From Pseudomonadota bacterium (lineage in GTDB: Bacteria; Pseudomonadota; Gammaproteobacteria; Xanthomonadales; Xanthomonadaceae), in NCBI GenBank assembly GCA_023419315.1, contig JAEZYE010000052.1, positions 186,001 to 250,000 of the forward strand: a stretch of DNA of 64,000 nucleotides, read 5' to 3'. Shown one piece after another: positions 53,871 to 64,000 of the stretch. How positions within the stretch are numbered: the first letter of the stretch is position 1; every line of letters begins with the position of its first letter. The position numbers were made by a program, and so were the translations under genes. The notes under the pieces were generated by a model. The model worked only from the letters and a program-made list of their open reading frames with translations, was not told the DNA's origin and searched no databases.

Positions 53871-54344
53871 ATGAAAGAGAGCATCCTGGACGTACTGCTT
53901 TACCTGTTTGAACACTATTTCACCGAAGACGCGGACCCGGTCCGCGACCGCGACTCTCTTCAGAATGGATTGATCCAGGCCGGTTTCAGCCCAGCGGAAA
54001 TCAGCAAGGCATTCGATTGGCTCGACGCGCTCGCCGAACAGCGACCCAGCGCGGCGCAGCCGCGTGCGGGCGGTCCGACGCGCATCTTCCACGGTCCCGA
54101 ACTCGAAAAGCTCGATGTTGAAGGTCGCGGGTTCCTGATGTTCCTGGAGCAGCACGGCATCCTGGATGCCGATCAACGCGAACTCGTGCTCGATCGCGCG
54201 ATGGCGCTGGATCAGGACGAACTTGATCTCGACGATCTCAAATGGGTCGTGCTGATGGTGTTGTTCAATCAGCCCGGCTCCGAGGCAGCGTACGCCTGGA
54301 TGGAGACGCAGATGTTCGTCGACGAACCCGAGCCGGTACACTGA
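53871..54344 (+). CDS. smg: Smg family protein (DUF494)
   Basis: 157 residues, the normal length. The N-terminal MKESILDVLLYLFEHYF and the FNQPGSEAAYAWME stretch near the end are the Smg signatures. GAGGGG precedes the ATG. Smg has no established biochemical function and is generally encoded between dprA and topA, as here. Here the usual smg-topA adjacency is broken by three inserted GYF_2 genes. Confidence 0.95.
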   Translation: MKESILDVLLYLFEHYFTEDADPVRDRDSLQNGLIQAGFSPAEISKAFDWLDALAEQRPSAAQPRAGGPTRIFHGPELEKLDVEGRGFLMFLEQHGILDADQRELVLDRAMALDQDELDLDDLKWVVLMVLFNQPGSEAAYAWMETQMFVDEPEPVH

Positions 54345-54377
54345 CGCCTTCGCCGTAAACGCTTCAGGGGAGAAGCC

Positions 54378-55085
54378 GTGGCGCAGTGGTATTACGCGGA
54401 AGGGCCGGCGCAGAACGTCGGCCCGCTTTCATCGGAAGAACTGATGGCCTTGTTCCGCCGCGGCCAGCTTCCACTCGACACACCGGTCTGGCGCGAAGGC
54501 ATGCCTCAATGGCAGGCCTTGCGTCATGTCGCGGCCGAACTGGGATTGGACGGCACCACGGCTTCGCAGTCTCCGCCGCCCCTTCCGGGCGCATGGAAGA
54601 CCGCGTCCCCGCAGCGGCCGCAGTACGTTGCGCCCGAACCCCGGCGCATGAGCCGTGGCGTCCTGGTGCTCATCGTCTGTCTGGCGTTGATCGTGCCCGT
54701 GTTGGCGGTCCTGGGCATCCTTGCCGCGATCGCCATTCCCGCCTACCACGACTACACGTTGCGGGCCAAAGTCCTCCAGCCGATCAGTGCCGGCAATGCG
54801 CTCAAGCAGGACGTACAGAACCACGTCGCCGCCCACCGCCAATGCCCGGCCAACGGCGAAGCCGGCTTCAAGGCACCCGAGGCCTACGCAGCCGCGTCCG
54901 TAGAGGCCGTCACCATCGGCGAATTCGAAGGGGGCACGTGCGGCATCGAAGTGCGGGTGCGTGGATTGAATCCATCCCAGCTGGATGGCCGCGCGATCTG
55001 GCTCGAGTTCGATCCGAATTCGCGCCAATGGACGTGCACGTCCGAAATCGACGATCGCTACCTGCCGGTGCAGTGCCGGGGTTGA
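54378..55085 (+). CDS. GYF_2 (DUF4339) domain protein with pilin-like transmembrane segment
   Basis: 235 residues from GTG 54378 (AGGGGAG upstream). The N-terminal 55 residues are a GYF_2 domain (WYYAEGPAQNVGPLSSEELM...WREGMPQW). A Pro-rich linker leads to one hydrophobic segment, ALIVPVLAVLGILAAIAIPAYHDYTLRAKV, which strongly resembles the N-terminal helix of type IV pilins. The residues after it, with two cysteine pairs, look like a pilin-type globular domain. There is no prepilin cleavage motif before the helix, so it is unlikely to be a processed pilin. It is the first of three consecutive GYF_2 genes. Confidence 0.8.
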   Translation: MAQWYYAEGPAQNVGPLSSEELMALFRRGQLPLDTPVWREGMPQWQALRHVAAELGLDGTTASQSPPPLPGAWKTASPQRPQYVAPEPRRMSRGVLVLIVCLALIVPVLAVLGILAAIAIPAYHDYTLRAKVLQPISAGNALKQDVQNHVAAHRQCPANGEAGFKAPEAYAAASVEAVTIGEFEGGTCGIEVRVRGLNPSQLDGRAIWLEFDPNSRQWTCTSEIDDRYLPVQCRG

Positions 55086-55159
55086 GAAGATCGTTCGAAC
55101 CGCTTTGCGGGCGTGCCTGCTTGCGGTAACGTGATCGCGCATAGGTTTGGGGAAACCGC

Positions 55160-56206
55160 ATGTCTACCTGGTATTACGCGGGAGCCGAGCGCGAACAGCT
55201 CGGCCCGTTGTCTACGGACGAACTCAAGGATTATTTCCGCGCTGCGCGTGTCACGCCCGACACGCTGGTATGGCGCGACGGCATGCTGCACTGGCGCCCG
55301 CTGGGTGAATTGGCCCAGCAGCTCGGATTGCTCGAACCGGAGGAGCAAGCGGCCGCGCACGTTTCGGTGGCGCCTCCGCTGGTTCCTCCGCCGCCACCGC
55401 AGGTAGTGGAAGTCATCGAGCCCGAGCTTGAACTGGTCGGCGATGCGCCCGCGCCGGCGCCGGCAGGACGAGCCGTCTTCAGTCTCGGCACGGACCCCGG
55501 TGAAGCGCCTGCGCCGGCCTACTCGCGCGCAGAAGTGGCTGCGCGCGTGGCCACCGTCGCGCAGACCGACGCGATTGCCGCCAATCCGTACGCCAGCGGC
55601 CAGGCCTCGCTGTATTCGGACACGATGGCGTACTCGCTCGAGGACGTCGTCTATGCCGGGTTCTGGAAGCGCGTGGCGGCATCCATCATCGACAGCTTCA
55701 TCGTGGGCATTGCAGGGGGACTGATTGGCGAAGTGTTCGGCGCCATCCTTTCCGACCTCGGTGGCGGCGGCGCGCTCACGGCCGCCGTAATCACTTTGCT
55801 GTGCACGCTCGTCATCAACGTCTGCTACTACGCCTGGTTCCATTCCACGCTGAATTTCGCGACGCCGGGCAAGATGGCCGTCGGCATCAAGGTCACGCGC
55901 GGGAACGGCGAACCGATCAGCTTCCTGCGTGGCGTCGGACGTTACTTCGGTTTGCTCCTCAGCACGATCGTCTTTTTCGTCGGACTGCTAATGGCGGCTT
56001 TCACCGAACGCAAGCGCGCGCTGCACGATCTGATCTGCGACACGGTGGTGGTCGACAAGTGGGCATTCACCAGCCACCCGGAACGCCAGAGCAACGAACT
56101 GGGCATGGTCGCGATCATCGTACTCGCGCTCTACGGATTGCTCCTGCTGCTGGCAATCATCGGGTTCTTCCTCCTGGGCATGGCCAGCGCCATGCTTCTT
56201 CGCTGA
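55160..56206 (+). CDS. GYF_2-RDD family membrane protein
   Basis: 348 residues. An N-terminal GYF_2 domain (WYYAGAEREQLGPLSTDELKDYFRAARVTPDTLVWRDGMLHW) is followed by a long Pro/Glu-rich linker. Then comes an RDD domain with three helices: the RDD pattern YAGFWKRVAASIIDSFIV, the TPGKMAVGIKVTR signature, and RKRALHDLICDTVVV, plus a last C-terminal helix. RDD proteins are membrane proteins, some implicated in ion or proton antiport. GGGGAAA precedes the ATG. It is the larger of two RDD paralogues in tandem. Confidence 0.88.
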   Translation: MSTWYYAGAEREQLGPLSTDELKDYFRAARVTPDTLVWRDGMLHWRPLGELAQQLGLLEPEEQAAAHVSVAPPLVPPPPPQVVEVIEPELELVGDAPAPAPAGRAVFSLGTDPGEAPAPAYSRAEVAARVATVAQTDAIAANPYASGQASLYSDTMAYSLEDVVYAGFWKRVAASIIDSFIVGIAGGLIGEVFGAILSDLGGGGALTAAVITLLCTLVINVCYYAWFHSTLNFATPGKMAVGIKVTRGNGEPISFLRGVGRYFGLLLSTIVFFVGLLMAAFTERKRALHDLICDTVVVDKWAFTSHPERQSNELGMVAIIVLALYGLLLLLAIIGFFLLGMASAMLLR

Positions 56207-56225
56207 TTCAACGGAAACAAACAAG

Positions 56226-57122
56226 ATGAGTGAGTGGTTCTATGCACAGGGCGTGCAGCGCCAAGGCCCCGTCAGCGCGGAAGAAATTGCCGCGCTGTTC
56301 CATCGGGGTGAACTGACGGTCGACACGCTGGTGTGGACGCAATCCATGCCGGAGTGGAGCCCGCTGGGCACGGTCGCCGCCGAACTCGGGCTTGGGGACG
56401 TGCCGGAAGCTGACGCCGTGAATTCCATCGTCCCGGAATCGGCATCGCCGTATGCCGCGCCCGCGGCGGTGACGGCCGCGCAGGTCGCACCGGTGCATTC
56501 GGGTGACGTGGTGTACGCGGGCTTCTGGAAGCGCCTGGCCGCTGCAACCATCGATGGCTTCCTGATGGCTGCGGTTTCATTCATCGTGATGTTCGTCGGC
56601 ATGCTTGCCTTGGGCGGCGCCATGGCGTTCAACGCGGAAGGCGTGCTCAGCGACGTGGCTCAGGGCACCCTTGGCATCGGTGCGGTGCTGGTGATCTACG
56701 GCCTGCCCATCGTCATCCAGGTCATCTACTTCACGTGGATGCACGCCTCGTCCTCGCAGGCGACGCTCGGCAAGATGGCCATCGGCATCAAAGTCACGCG
56801 CGGCAACGGCGAGGTGATTTCGCTGGGGCGCAGCTTCGGCCGCTGGTGTGCGTACTTCGTGTTGAGCCTGCCGTGCGGCATCGGCACGCTGATCTCCGCA
56901 TTCACCAGTGGACTGAGCGAACGCAAGCAGGGCCTGCACGACATGATGGCCGATACGCTGGTGGTCGACCGCTGGGCGTTCACGGCGCACCCGGAACGCC
57001 AGCGCCACGAACTCGGCGTGCTGACCTGGGTCATCCTGGCCCTGCTGGGACTCGCGGTGGTCGGCTATTTCCTGATGATCATGTTTGCAGTAGGCCTGGC
57101 CGCCATGGGCGGGGCTCACTGA
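56226..57122 (+). CDS. Second GYF_2-RDD family membrane protein
   Basis: 298 residues and clearly a paralogue of the preceding gene. The GYF_2 domain (WFYAQGVQRQGPVSAEEIAALFHRGELTVDTLVWTQSMPEW) is followed by a shorter linker. The RDD domain has YAGFWKRLAAATIDGFLM, LGKMAIGIKVTRGNGEVI and RKQGLHDMMADTLVV, and one C-terminal helix. It begins 19 bases after the previous stop, so both are probably co-transcribed. The two proteins could form heteromers (inference). Confidence 0.88.
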   Translation: MSEWFYAQGVQRQGPVSAEEIAALFHRGELTVDTLVWTQSMPEWSPLGTVAAELGLGDVPEADAVNSIVPESASPYAAPAAVTAAQVAPVHSGDVVYAGFWKRLAAATIDGFLMAAVSFIVMFVGMLALGGAMAFNAEGVLSDVAQGTLGIGAVLVIYGLPIVIQVIYFTWMHASSSQATLGKMAIGIKVTRGNGEVISLGRSFGRWCAYFVLSLPCGIGTLISAFTSGLSERKQGLHDMMADTLVVDRWAFTAHPERQRHELGVLTWVILALLGLAVVGYFLMIMFAVGLAAMGGAH

Positions 57123-57450
57123 GCAGTGCATGCCGGCGCGCCGCCGACTCGGGTGGCGCAGTGGCCTGAGGCATCCAGCAGAACTGCGGACGTCTGCCTG
57201 CGCAGCCCGGTAATGGCTTCGCGCCGATTCGGCATTAAAGTTCCGCGCTTGCCGACACGGCAAGGCTTTTGGGCGGCGAACCGGCCCATGAAGCCGACTC
57301 GGGGTTGACAGCCGCCCCCCGGGCGTGATTCCACTATTAAATAGCGAAACCTGAACGCCCGGGGCCTGTCCCCGGGCGTCGGCTTCTCTGCCACCCGCAT
57401 TTGCGCCACTCTGGCCGGCCTCGCGCCGCCCCCCCTGACCCCGGAAGGAC
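57123..57450. other. 328-base gap before topA with GC-rich palindrome
   Basis: No supported gene. It holds a perfect 10-bp stem ACGCCCGGGG / CCCCGGGCGT (57355-57364 with 57370-57379). It also holds a consensus TTGACA (57305-57310), but the nearest -10-like TATTAA (57335-57340) is 24 bases away. The topA promoter is probably here. The hairpin lies in its leader or could end the GYF_2 transcript, though there is no clean T run. Confidence 0.5.
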
Positions 57451-59988
<2,538 letters not shown>

Positions 59989-60054
59989 GTCCGCCGCCCC
60001 GGCGGCCGGGCCAGCGGCGGGGTGAACCCGCTTTCCTGGAATCAAGGAGTCGGA

Positions 60055-60618
60055 ATGACAAGGCCGTTGACCCTCGAACACGCCACCCACGTGCTGCACA
60101 AGGGTGGCGTCATCGTGTATCCCACCGAAGCCGTATGGGGCATCGGCTGCGATCCGTTCAACGAGGCCGCGGTCATGCGCCTGCTGGACATCAAGCAGCG
60201 TGAAGTGGACAAAGGGCTGATCCTGATCGCCGCCGATCTCGAACAGCTGAAGGATTGCCTGGATTTGCCGGCGCTGCGAACGGAGCGGCTGGTCGAGGTC
60301 CTGGCAACCTGGCCCGGACCGCATACCTGGACCATGCCCGCCAGCCCGATGGCCCCGCGCTGGATCACCGGCGCACACGAGAGCCTCGCCGTGCGTGTCA
60401 GCGCGCATCCGACGGTGGTTGCCCTGTGCCGCGCATTCGGCGGCCCGCTGGTGTCCACCAGCGCCAACCTCAGCGGTGAGCCCGCGGTGCGGCAGCAGGC
60501 AGACCTGGACCCCGCGCTGCTCGAACGCGTCGACGGACTGATCGACGGTGAGACGGGCGGGCTGGAAAGGCCCACGCTCATTCGCAGCGCACTCGACGGA
60601 CAGGTGTTGCGTTCCTGA
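60055..60618 (+). CDS. tsaC: Threonylcarbamoyl-AMP synthase TsaC (YrdC/Sua5)
   Basis: 187 residues, the length of a TsaC without the Sua5 extension. The conserved core is GGVIVYPTEAVWGIGCDP, KGLILIAADLEQL, and the SAHPTVVALCRAFGGPLVSTSANLSGEP block. It makes threonylcarbamoyl-AMP for the t6A37 modification of ANN-reading tRNAs. AAGGAG five bases before the ATG at 60055 supports this start over a GTG at 60022. It follows topA, as in many gammaproteobacteria. Confidence 0.95.
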   Translation: MTRPLTLEHATHVLHKGGVIVYPTEAVWGIGCDPFNEAAVMRLLDIKQREVDKGLILIAADLEQLKDCLDLPALRTERLVEVLATWPGPHTWTMPASPMAPRWITGAHESLAVRVSAHPTVVALCRAFGGPLVSTSANLSGEPAVRQQADLDPALLERVDGLIDGETGGLERPTLIRSALDGQVLRS

Positions 60619-60663
60619 AGCCACCGCGTTGCCCGGATGGCACGGGCCGCGCAAGATGCGGAC

Positions 60664-61290
60664 ATGCCCGCCCGCCTTGCACTGCTGATGCTCGCCTGCC
60701 TGGGCGCCGACGCGACCGCCCAGGAGGTCGTGATCTACCGGTGCAAGGACGCCACGGGCCAGCTCTCGTTGCGTGATTCGCCGTGTCCGCCCGGGCAGTC
60801 GCAGGAGACGCGCAGCATGCAGCGCCCGCGCGATCCGGTCCCTCCGGTGTCCAACGCGCGCGCGCCTGCGGCGTCACCTCCCGTTGCACCGTCCGCACCG
60901 GTGGAACGCGTCGTCTATCGAACACCGCCGCGTCCCATGTACGAATGCATCACCGGCGAAGGCGAGCGCTACACCAGCGACAGCGGTGAAGGTCGACTGC
61001 GCTGGGTGCCGTACGCCGGCGTTGGCTACGCGCTCATCCCGCGTCCCGTGCCACCGCGCCCGCCCGCACCGCCCGGGGATCGCCCCCGCGCCTGGGCGGT
61101 TCCCGTCGGTGCGTGGGTGCGCGATGAATGCCAGGTACTGCCACAGGCTGAAACCTGCGCGCGACTGTCCGATCGTCGTTATGAGATCCTTCGCCGCTAT
61201 GGCGCAGCGATGCCAAGCGAGCGCCGCGAACTGGATCTGGAACAGCGCGGCATCGATGCGCGGCTGGCCAACGACTGCGGAAATCCCTGA
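60664..61290 (+). CDS. DUF4124-type secreted protein
   Basis: 208 residues with a signal peptide (about 1-21, ending ATAQE). The DUF4124 signature is VVIYRCKDATGQLSLRDSPCPPGQ, with two paired cysteines, followed by a Pro/Ala-rich linker. The C-terminal half has four more cysteines (YECITG, DECQVL, ETCARL, DCGNP) and RYTSDSGEGRLRWVP, likely disulfide-stabilised in the periplasm. The next gene is a paralogue and overlaps by one base. No enzymatic motif is seen. Confidence 0.8.
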   Translation: MPARLALLMLACLGADATAQEVVIYRCKDATGQLSLRDSPCPPGQSQETRSMQRPRDPVPPVSNARAPAASPPVAPSAPVERVVYRTPPRPMYECITGEGERYTSDSGEGRLRWVPYAGVGYALIPRPVPPRPPAPPGDRPRAWAVPVGAWVRDECQVLPQAETCARLSDRRYEILRRYGAAMPSERRELDLEQRGIDARLANDCGNP

Positions 61291-61919
61291 TGCGCACCTG
61301 CCTGCTCCTGTTGCTGTTCTGCCCGCTGCTCGCGCATGCGGATGAAGTGGCGATTTATCGCTGCATCGACGCATCCGGCGGCGTGACGCTGCAGAACATG
61401 CCGTGCCCGAAAGGCATGCGACAGGAAAAAAAGCTGATGCAGTCGGTGAACACCGTGCCGATGGGGTCCTCGGCAGCGCCTGCAACCGGCGCAACCGCGC
61501 CCGCCGCACGCACGCCCGCAACCTCGGCCCCGGCTCCCGCGACGCCGGCCGTACCGCAGACACCGACCGCAATGACCGCTTCCGAACTCCTGCCGCCCCC
61601 GAATCTGTATCGCTGCACGACACGCGGGGAAGCGGGGAGCTATGTCACCGAAGACAGCGAGCCCGCCTCGCGCTGCGTGGCGCTCAGAACGACCGGACTG
61701 GACGGCAATCCCCGGTCCGGCGCCGGTTCGGCATGCGAAGTGGTGAAGGACCAGTGCGCACGCATTCCCGATGAAGGCCTGTGCGAGGCGTGGCGCAAGA
61801 AACGCGATGAAGCCGAAGTGGCATGGCGCTTCACCCGTCCGGATACCGAAGAGAAGAACCGCGCGGCGTTCGACCGCGTGCAGCGGATCCTCGAGCAAAG
61901 CACCTGCGGCGCGAAGTAG
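61290..61919 (+). CDS. Second DUF4124-type secreted protein
   Basis: 209 residues with a signal peptide (about 1-17). The DUF4124 signature is VAIYRCIDASGGVTLQNMPCPKGM, followed by an Ala/Pro/Thr-rich linker of about 60 residues (TPATSAPAPATPA). The C-terminal half has paired cysteines (YRCTT, SRCVAL, SACEVV, DQCARI, GLCEAW, STCGAK) and a short coiled coil. The TGATG overlap with the upstream paralogue (61288-61292) indicates translational coupling and a joint role. The function is unknown. Confidence 0.8.
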   Translation: MRTCLLLLLFCPLLAHADEVAIYRCIDASGGVTLQNMPCPKGMRQEKKLMQSVNTVPMGSSAAPATGATAPAARTPATSAPAPATPAVPQTPTAMTASELLPPPNLYRCTTRGEAGSYVTEDSEPASRCVALRTTGLDGNPRSGAGSACEVVKDQCARIPDEGLCEAWRKKRDEAEVAWRFTRPDTEEKNRAAFDRVQRILEQSTCGAK

Positions 61920-61925
61920 CGCGCG

Positions 61926-62702
61926 TCAGAAACCGTAGCGCAGGAATCCGCCATCGACCGCGATGCACTCGCCGGTGACGTAGCTGGCGGCGGGCAGGCA
62001 CAGGAAGCCGACGGCGGCGGCGACTTCTTCCGGTTCACCGATGCGCCGCATCGGCGTGCGTTCGATCACCTGTTCGTAGTAGTCCGGATCCGAGAGCGGA
62101 CCGGACGTGCGGCGCGTGCGGATGTACCACGGCGCCACCGCGTTCACGCGTATTCCGTCCTCGGCCCACTCGGTCGCAAGGTTGCGCGTCATCTGGTGCA
62201 TGGCGGCCTTGGTCATGCCATACGGCGCACCGCTGCGCACCGCGGTGATGCCGGACACGCTGCCGACGTTGACGATGGCCGAACTGGCGTGGCGCGTCAG
62301 CAGCGGATGCGCGTAGCGCGACAGTTCGAACGCGGAGAACAGATTGGTTTCGAAGATGCCGCGCCATTCGTCTTCGGTGTAGTCGATCGCCGGACGCGTG
62401 ACGTTGCCGCCGGCATTGTTGACCAGCACGTTGAGGCCGTCGGCATGATCTTCCACCCAGTCGAGTACCGCGCGGCGATCCTCGTCGTCGGCGACGTCGG
62501 CGGCCAACCCGAGGATGCGGCGATCGGGGAATTCCTCGGACAGTTCTTCGCGCGCCGCGTCCAGCAGATCCGCGTCACGCGCCACCAGCAGCGTGTCGGC
62601 GCCGAAGCCCAGCAGTTCGCGCGCGATGGCCAGTCCGATGCCGGCGCTCGCGCCCGTGATCAATGCGATCTGCCCGTCCAGTCGCCAGCGATGCGAGGTC
62701 AT
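61926..62702 (-). CDS. SDR-family NAD(P)-dependent oxidoreductase
   Basis: 258 residues, a classical short-chain dehydrogenase. The nucleotide-binding loop is TGASAGIGLA (about 16-25), NNAGG follows at the fourth strand, the catalytic Ser is in NVGSVSG, and the YGMTKAA stretch carries Tyr and Lys. VNAVAPWYIRT and GECIAVDGGF complete the family. It resembles tropinone-reductase-like enzymes; the substrate cannot be given. GGAG lies seven bases before the ATG. It is divergent from the small lipoprotein gene (58 bases). Confidence 0.92.
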   Translation of the reverse strand: MTSHRWRLDGQIALITGASAGIGLAIARELLGFGADTLLVARDADLLDAAREELSEEFPDRRILGLAADVADDEDRRAVLDWVEDHADGLNVLVNNAGGNVTRPAIDYTEDEWRGIFETNLFSAFELSRYAHPLLTRHASSAIVNVGSVSGITAVRSGAPYGMTKAAMHQMTRNLATEWAEDGIRVNAVAPWYIRTRRTSGPLSDPDYYEQVIERTPMRRIGEPEEVAAAVGFLCLPAASYVTGECIAVDGGFLRYGF

Positions 62703-62760
62703 GCCGCCACTCCAGCCGAATCGGCGTAGCATAGCGCCAGCCATCGAGCGGGGGTACGGA

Positions 62761-62979
62761 ATGAAGCGCTGCATGCTGTTGGTGTTGTGCCTGCCGTTGT
62801 TCGCGTGCCAGCCCAAGCCACCCCCGACCGACGAACGTCCGGAGCCGCAAGCGGCGCGCGCGACCGAAATGCGCGATGCCATCCAGGCCCCGATCGACAA
62901 GGCGCGCGCGGTCGAGAAGCAGGTGCAGGATGCTGCGGACAAGCAACGCGCCGAGATCGACGCCGCCACTGCGCAGTAG
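62761..62979 (+). CDS. Small lipoprotein, function unknown
   Basis: 72 residues. A signal peptide with lipobox LFAC puts the acylated cysteine at position 16, so the mature part is about 57 residues. It is a charged, probably helical segment (RATEMRDAIQAPIDKARAVEKQVQDAADKQRAEIDAATAQ) with heptad-like spacing, as in small outer-membrane lipoproteins that bridge to the wall or to a partner. GGGGGTACGG precedes the ATG. It ends 33 bases before a strong bidirectional terminator. Confidence 0.75.
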   Translation: MKRCMLLVLCLPLFACQPKPPPTDERPEPQAARATEMRDAIQAPIDKARAVEKQVQDAADKQRAEIDAATAQ

Positions 62980-63012
62980 CGGCCTCTCTGCTGCCCCGCG
63001 GAGGCTCCAAAG

Positions 63013-63042
63013 AAAAAGCCCTCGTTTCCGAGGGCTTTTTTT
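63013..63042. terminator. Bidirectional intrinsic terminator
   Basis: AAAAAGCCCTCG-TTTC-CGAGGGCTTTTTTT: a 12-bp stem counting the A/T pairs, with T runs readable in both directions. It lies between the convergent lipoprotein and sppA-like genes and serves both. Confidence 0.92.
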
Positions 63043-63061
63043 CAAGCGGCGGTAACGCGGA

Positions 63062-64000
63062 TCAGAAACCGCAGAAGCAGTAGGCCGCTGCCTTGACCGG
63101 TGCACCCGAACGGTCCTGCATCGCCGATTCCAGGAAGCGCAGTTGCGCTTCGGTGTGCGGCAGGCGCTGCGCGAGCATCGCGCGGGCGATGTCCGAATCC
63201 TTCAGCCACAGCGCACCCATGTGCGTACCGGCCATGCGTCCCATGAACTGGGCGAACGGCGACGCCATCTGCTCGATGTAACGCACCCGGTAACCGTCGC
63301 CTTCGGCGATCTTCGCGCGCTTGGCCGCATCATCCAGCGCCGCCTGCATGCCGCCGAGTTCATCGACCAGTCCGCGCTCGCGCGCCTGCGCGCCGCTCCA
63401 CACGCGACCGCGTGCGACCTCATCGATCGCTTCGACCGGTTTGTTGCGCGCCGCAGCCACCTTGCCGGTGAAATCCGCATAGCCCTTGTTGATCACCGAC
63501 TGGATCACCTGGCCCACCGCCGGGTCCAGCGGACGCGTGATGTCGAACGCGCCCGCAAAGCGCGTCGTGCCGACACCGTCGGTGTGCACGCCGATCTTTT
63601 CCAGCGTGCGCGGCACCGTCGGGATCATGCCGAAGATGCCGATCGAGCCGGTGATCGTGGACGGATCGGCGTAGATGCGATCGGCATCCATCGAGATCCA
63701 GTAACCGCCGGAAGCCGCCAGGTCACCCATCGACACCACGACCGGCTTGCCGGCCTTTTTCAGCGCGGCCACTTCACGGCGGATCTGTTCGGAAGCGAAC
63801 ACGCCGCCGCCGGGCGAATTGACGCGCAACACGACCGCTTTCACGTCGGTGTCGTCGCGTGCTTCGCGCAGCAGGGCGGACGTGGATTCGCCGCCGACGC
63901 GACCGGCCGGCTGCTCGCCGTCGGTGATCTCGCCTTCGGCCACCACCACTGCCACCTGCGGGCGACGATCCAGCGCGGAGGGGCGCTGCGTTTCCAGATG
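63062..64000 (-). CDS. sppA: Signal peptide peptidase SppA, 67-kDa type (5' end cut by window)
   Basis: About 312 residues of the C-terminal half; the reading frame stays open to base 64000. The second protease repeat is visible: VLRVNSPGGGVFASEQI, then the nucleophile Ser in DLAASGGYWISMDADRIYADPSTITGSIGIFG. WSGAQARERGLVDELGG follows. The catalytic Lys of the 67-kDa family lies in the missing N-terminal repeat. SppA degrades cleaved signal peptides in the inner membrane. The C-terminus ends with YCFCGF, unusual but plausible. Confidence 0.93.
   Translation of the reverse strand, partial: HLETQRPSALDRRPQVAVVVAEGEITDGEQPAGRVGGESTSALLREARDDTDVKAVVLRVNSPGGGVFASEQIRREVAALKKAGKPVVVSMGDLAASGGYWISMDADRIYADPSTITGSIGIFGMIPTVPRTLEKIGVHTDGVGTTRFAGAFDITRPLDPAVGQVIQSVINKGYADFTGKVAAARNKPVEAIDEVARGRVWSGAQARERGLVDELGGMQAALDDAAKRAKIAEGDGYRVRYIEQMASPFAQFMGRMAGTHMGALWLKDSDIARAMLAQRLPHTEAQLRFLESAMQDRSGAPVKAAAYCFCGF

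Noticed and set aside
54378..55085. Calling the first GYF_2 gene a type IV pilin
   Set aside because: The pilin-like helix is internal, after a soluble GYF_2 domain and linker, and lacks the prepilin peptidase site directly before it.
57305..57340. TTGACA plus TATTAA as a topA promoter
   Set aside because: The spacer is 24 bases, too long for a sigma-70 promoter. It is mentioned only in the gap entry.

Overview
The window reads as chromosomal DNA of a high-GC gammaproteobacterium of the Xanthomonadaceae type (Lysobacter-like). This is inferred from the gene order def-fmt-rsmB / LysM-dprA-smg-topA-tsaC, a 619-residue primary sigma factor followed by tRNA-Ile2(CAU), an O-antigen/LPS cluster, and very GC-rich third codon positions. 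No phage, insertion sequence, CRISPR array or rRNA is seen. Both ends cut genes: an RsbR-like gene at the left and an sppA-like gene at the right.

Region 1 (1-10 kb) is a signalling block. RsbR-, RsbS- and RsbT-like stressosome genes are translationally coupled to an ATPase/PP2C fusion (RsbX-like), a histidine kinase and a REC-PAS-kinase-REC hybrid kinase. No sigma factor or anti-sigma pair is present, so the output probably goes through phosphotransfer. A second, oppositely oriented pair (an HWE-type PAS kinase and a REC-only regulator) follows, then a secreted NESH-motif protein.

Region 2 (9.1-23.6 kb) is a three-gene surface operon on the minus strand: a giant (about 3,160 residue) secreted protein of DUF11 and SdrD_B-like modules, an outer-membrane beta-barrel protein with an N-terminal Ig-like part, and an OmpA-domain protein. 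Its upstream region holds a promoter whose spacer contains a near-perfect CRP/Clp-type palindrome. This is the most unusual system in the window.

Region 3 (23.6-35.7 kb) holds a small membrane protein, a DUF72 protein, a PNGase A-like secreted amidase with a membrane-protein neighbour, tRNA-Ile2, rpoD, dtd, a lipid A acyltransferase-like gene, a Sel1-like secreted protein and two bacterial PH-domain membrane proteins.

Region 4 (35.7-48.5 kb) is a surface-glycan cluster: a CDP-glycerol phosphotransferase-like protein, four glycosyltransferases, an asparagine synthase, UDP-glucuronate decarboxylase, two O-antigen ligase/polymerase-like proteins, a GT39 enzyme, and a secreted ricin-type lectin embedded among them. 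The part from about 41.0 to 45.5 kb is visibly poorer in G+C.

Region 5 (48.5-64 kb) is housekeeping: rsmB, fmt, def, a LysM protein, dprA, smg, three consecutive GYF_2(DUF4339)-domain membrane proteins, topA without zinc-finger cysteines, tsaC, two DUF4124 proteins, an SDR oxidoreductase, a small lipoprotein and the end of sppA.
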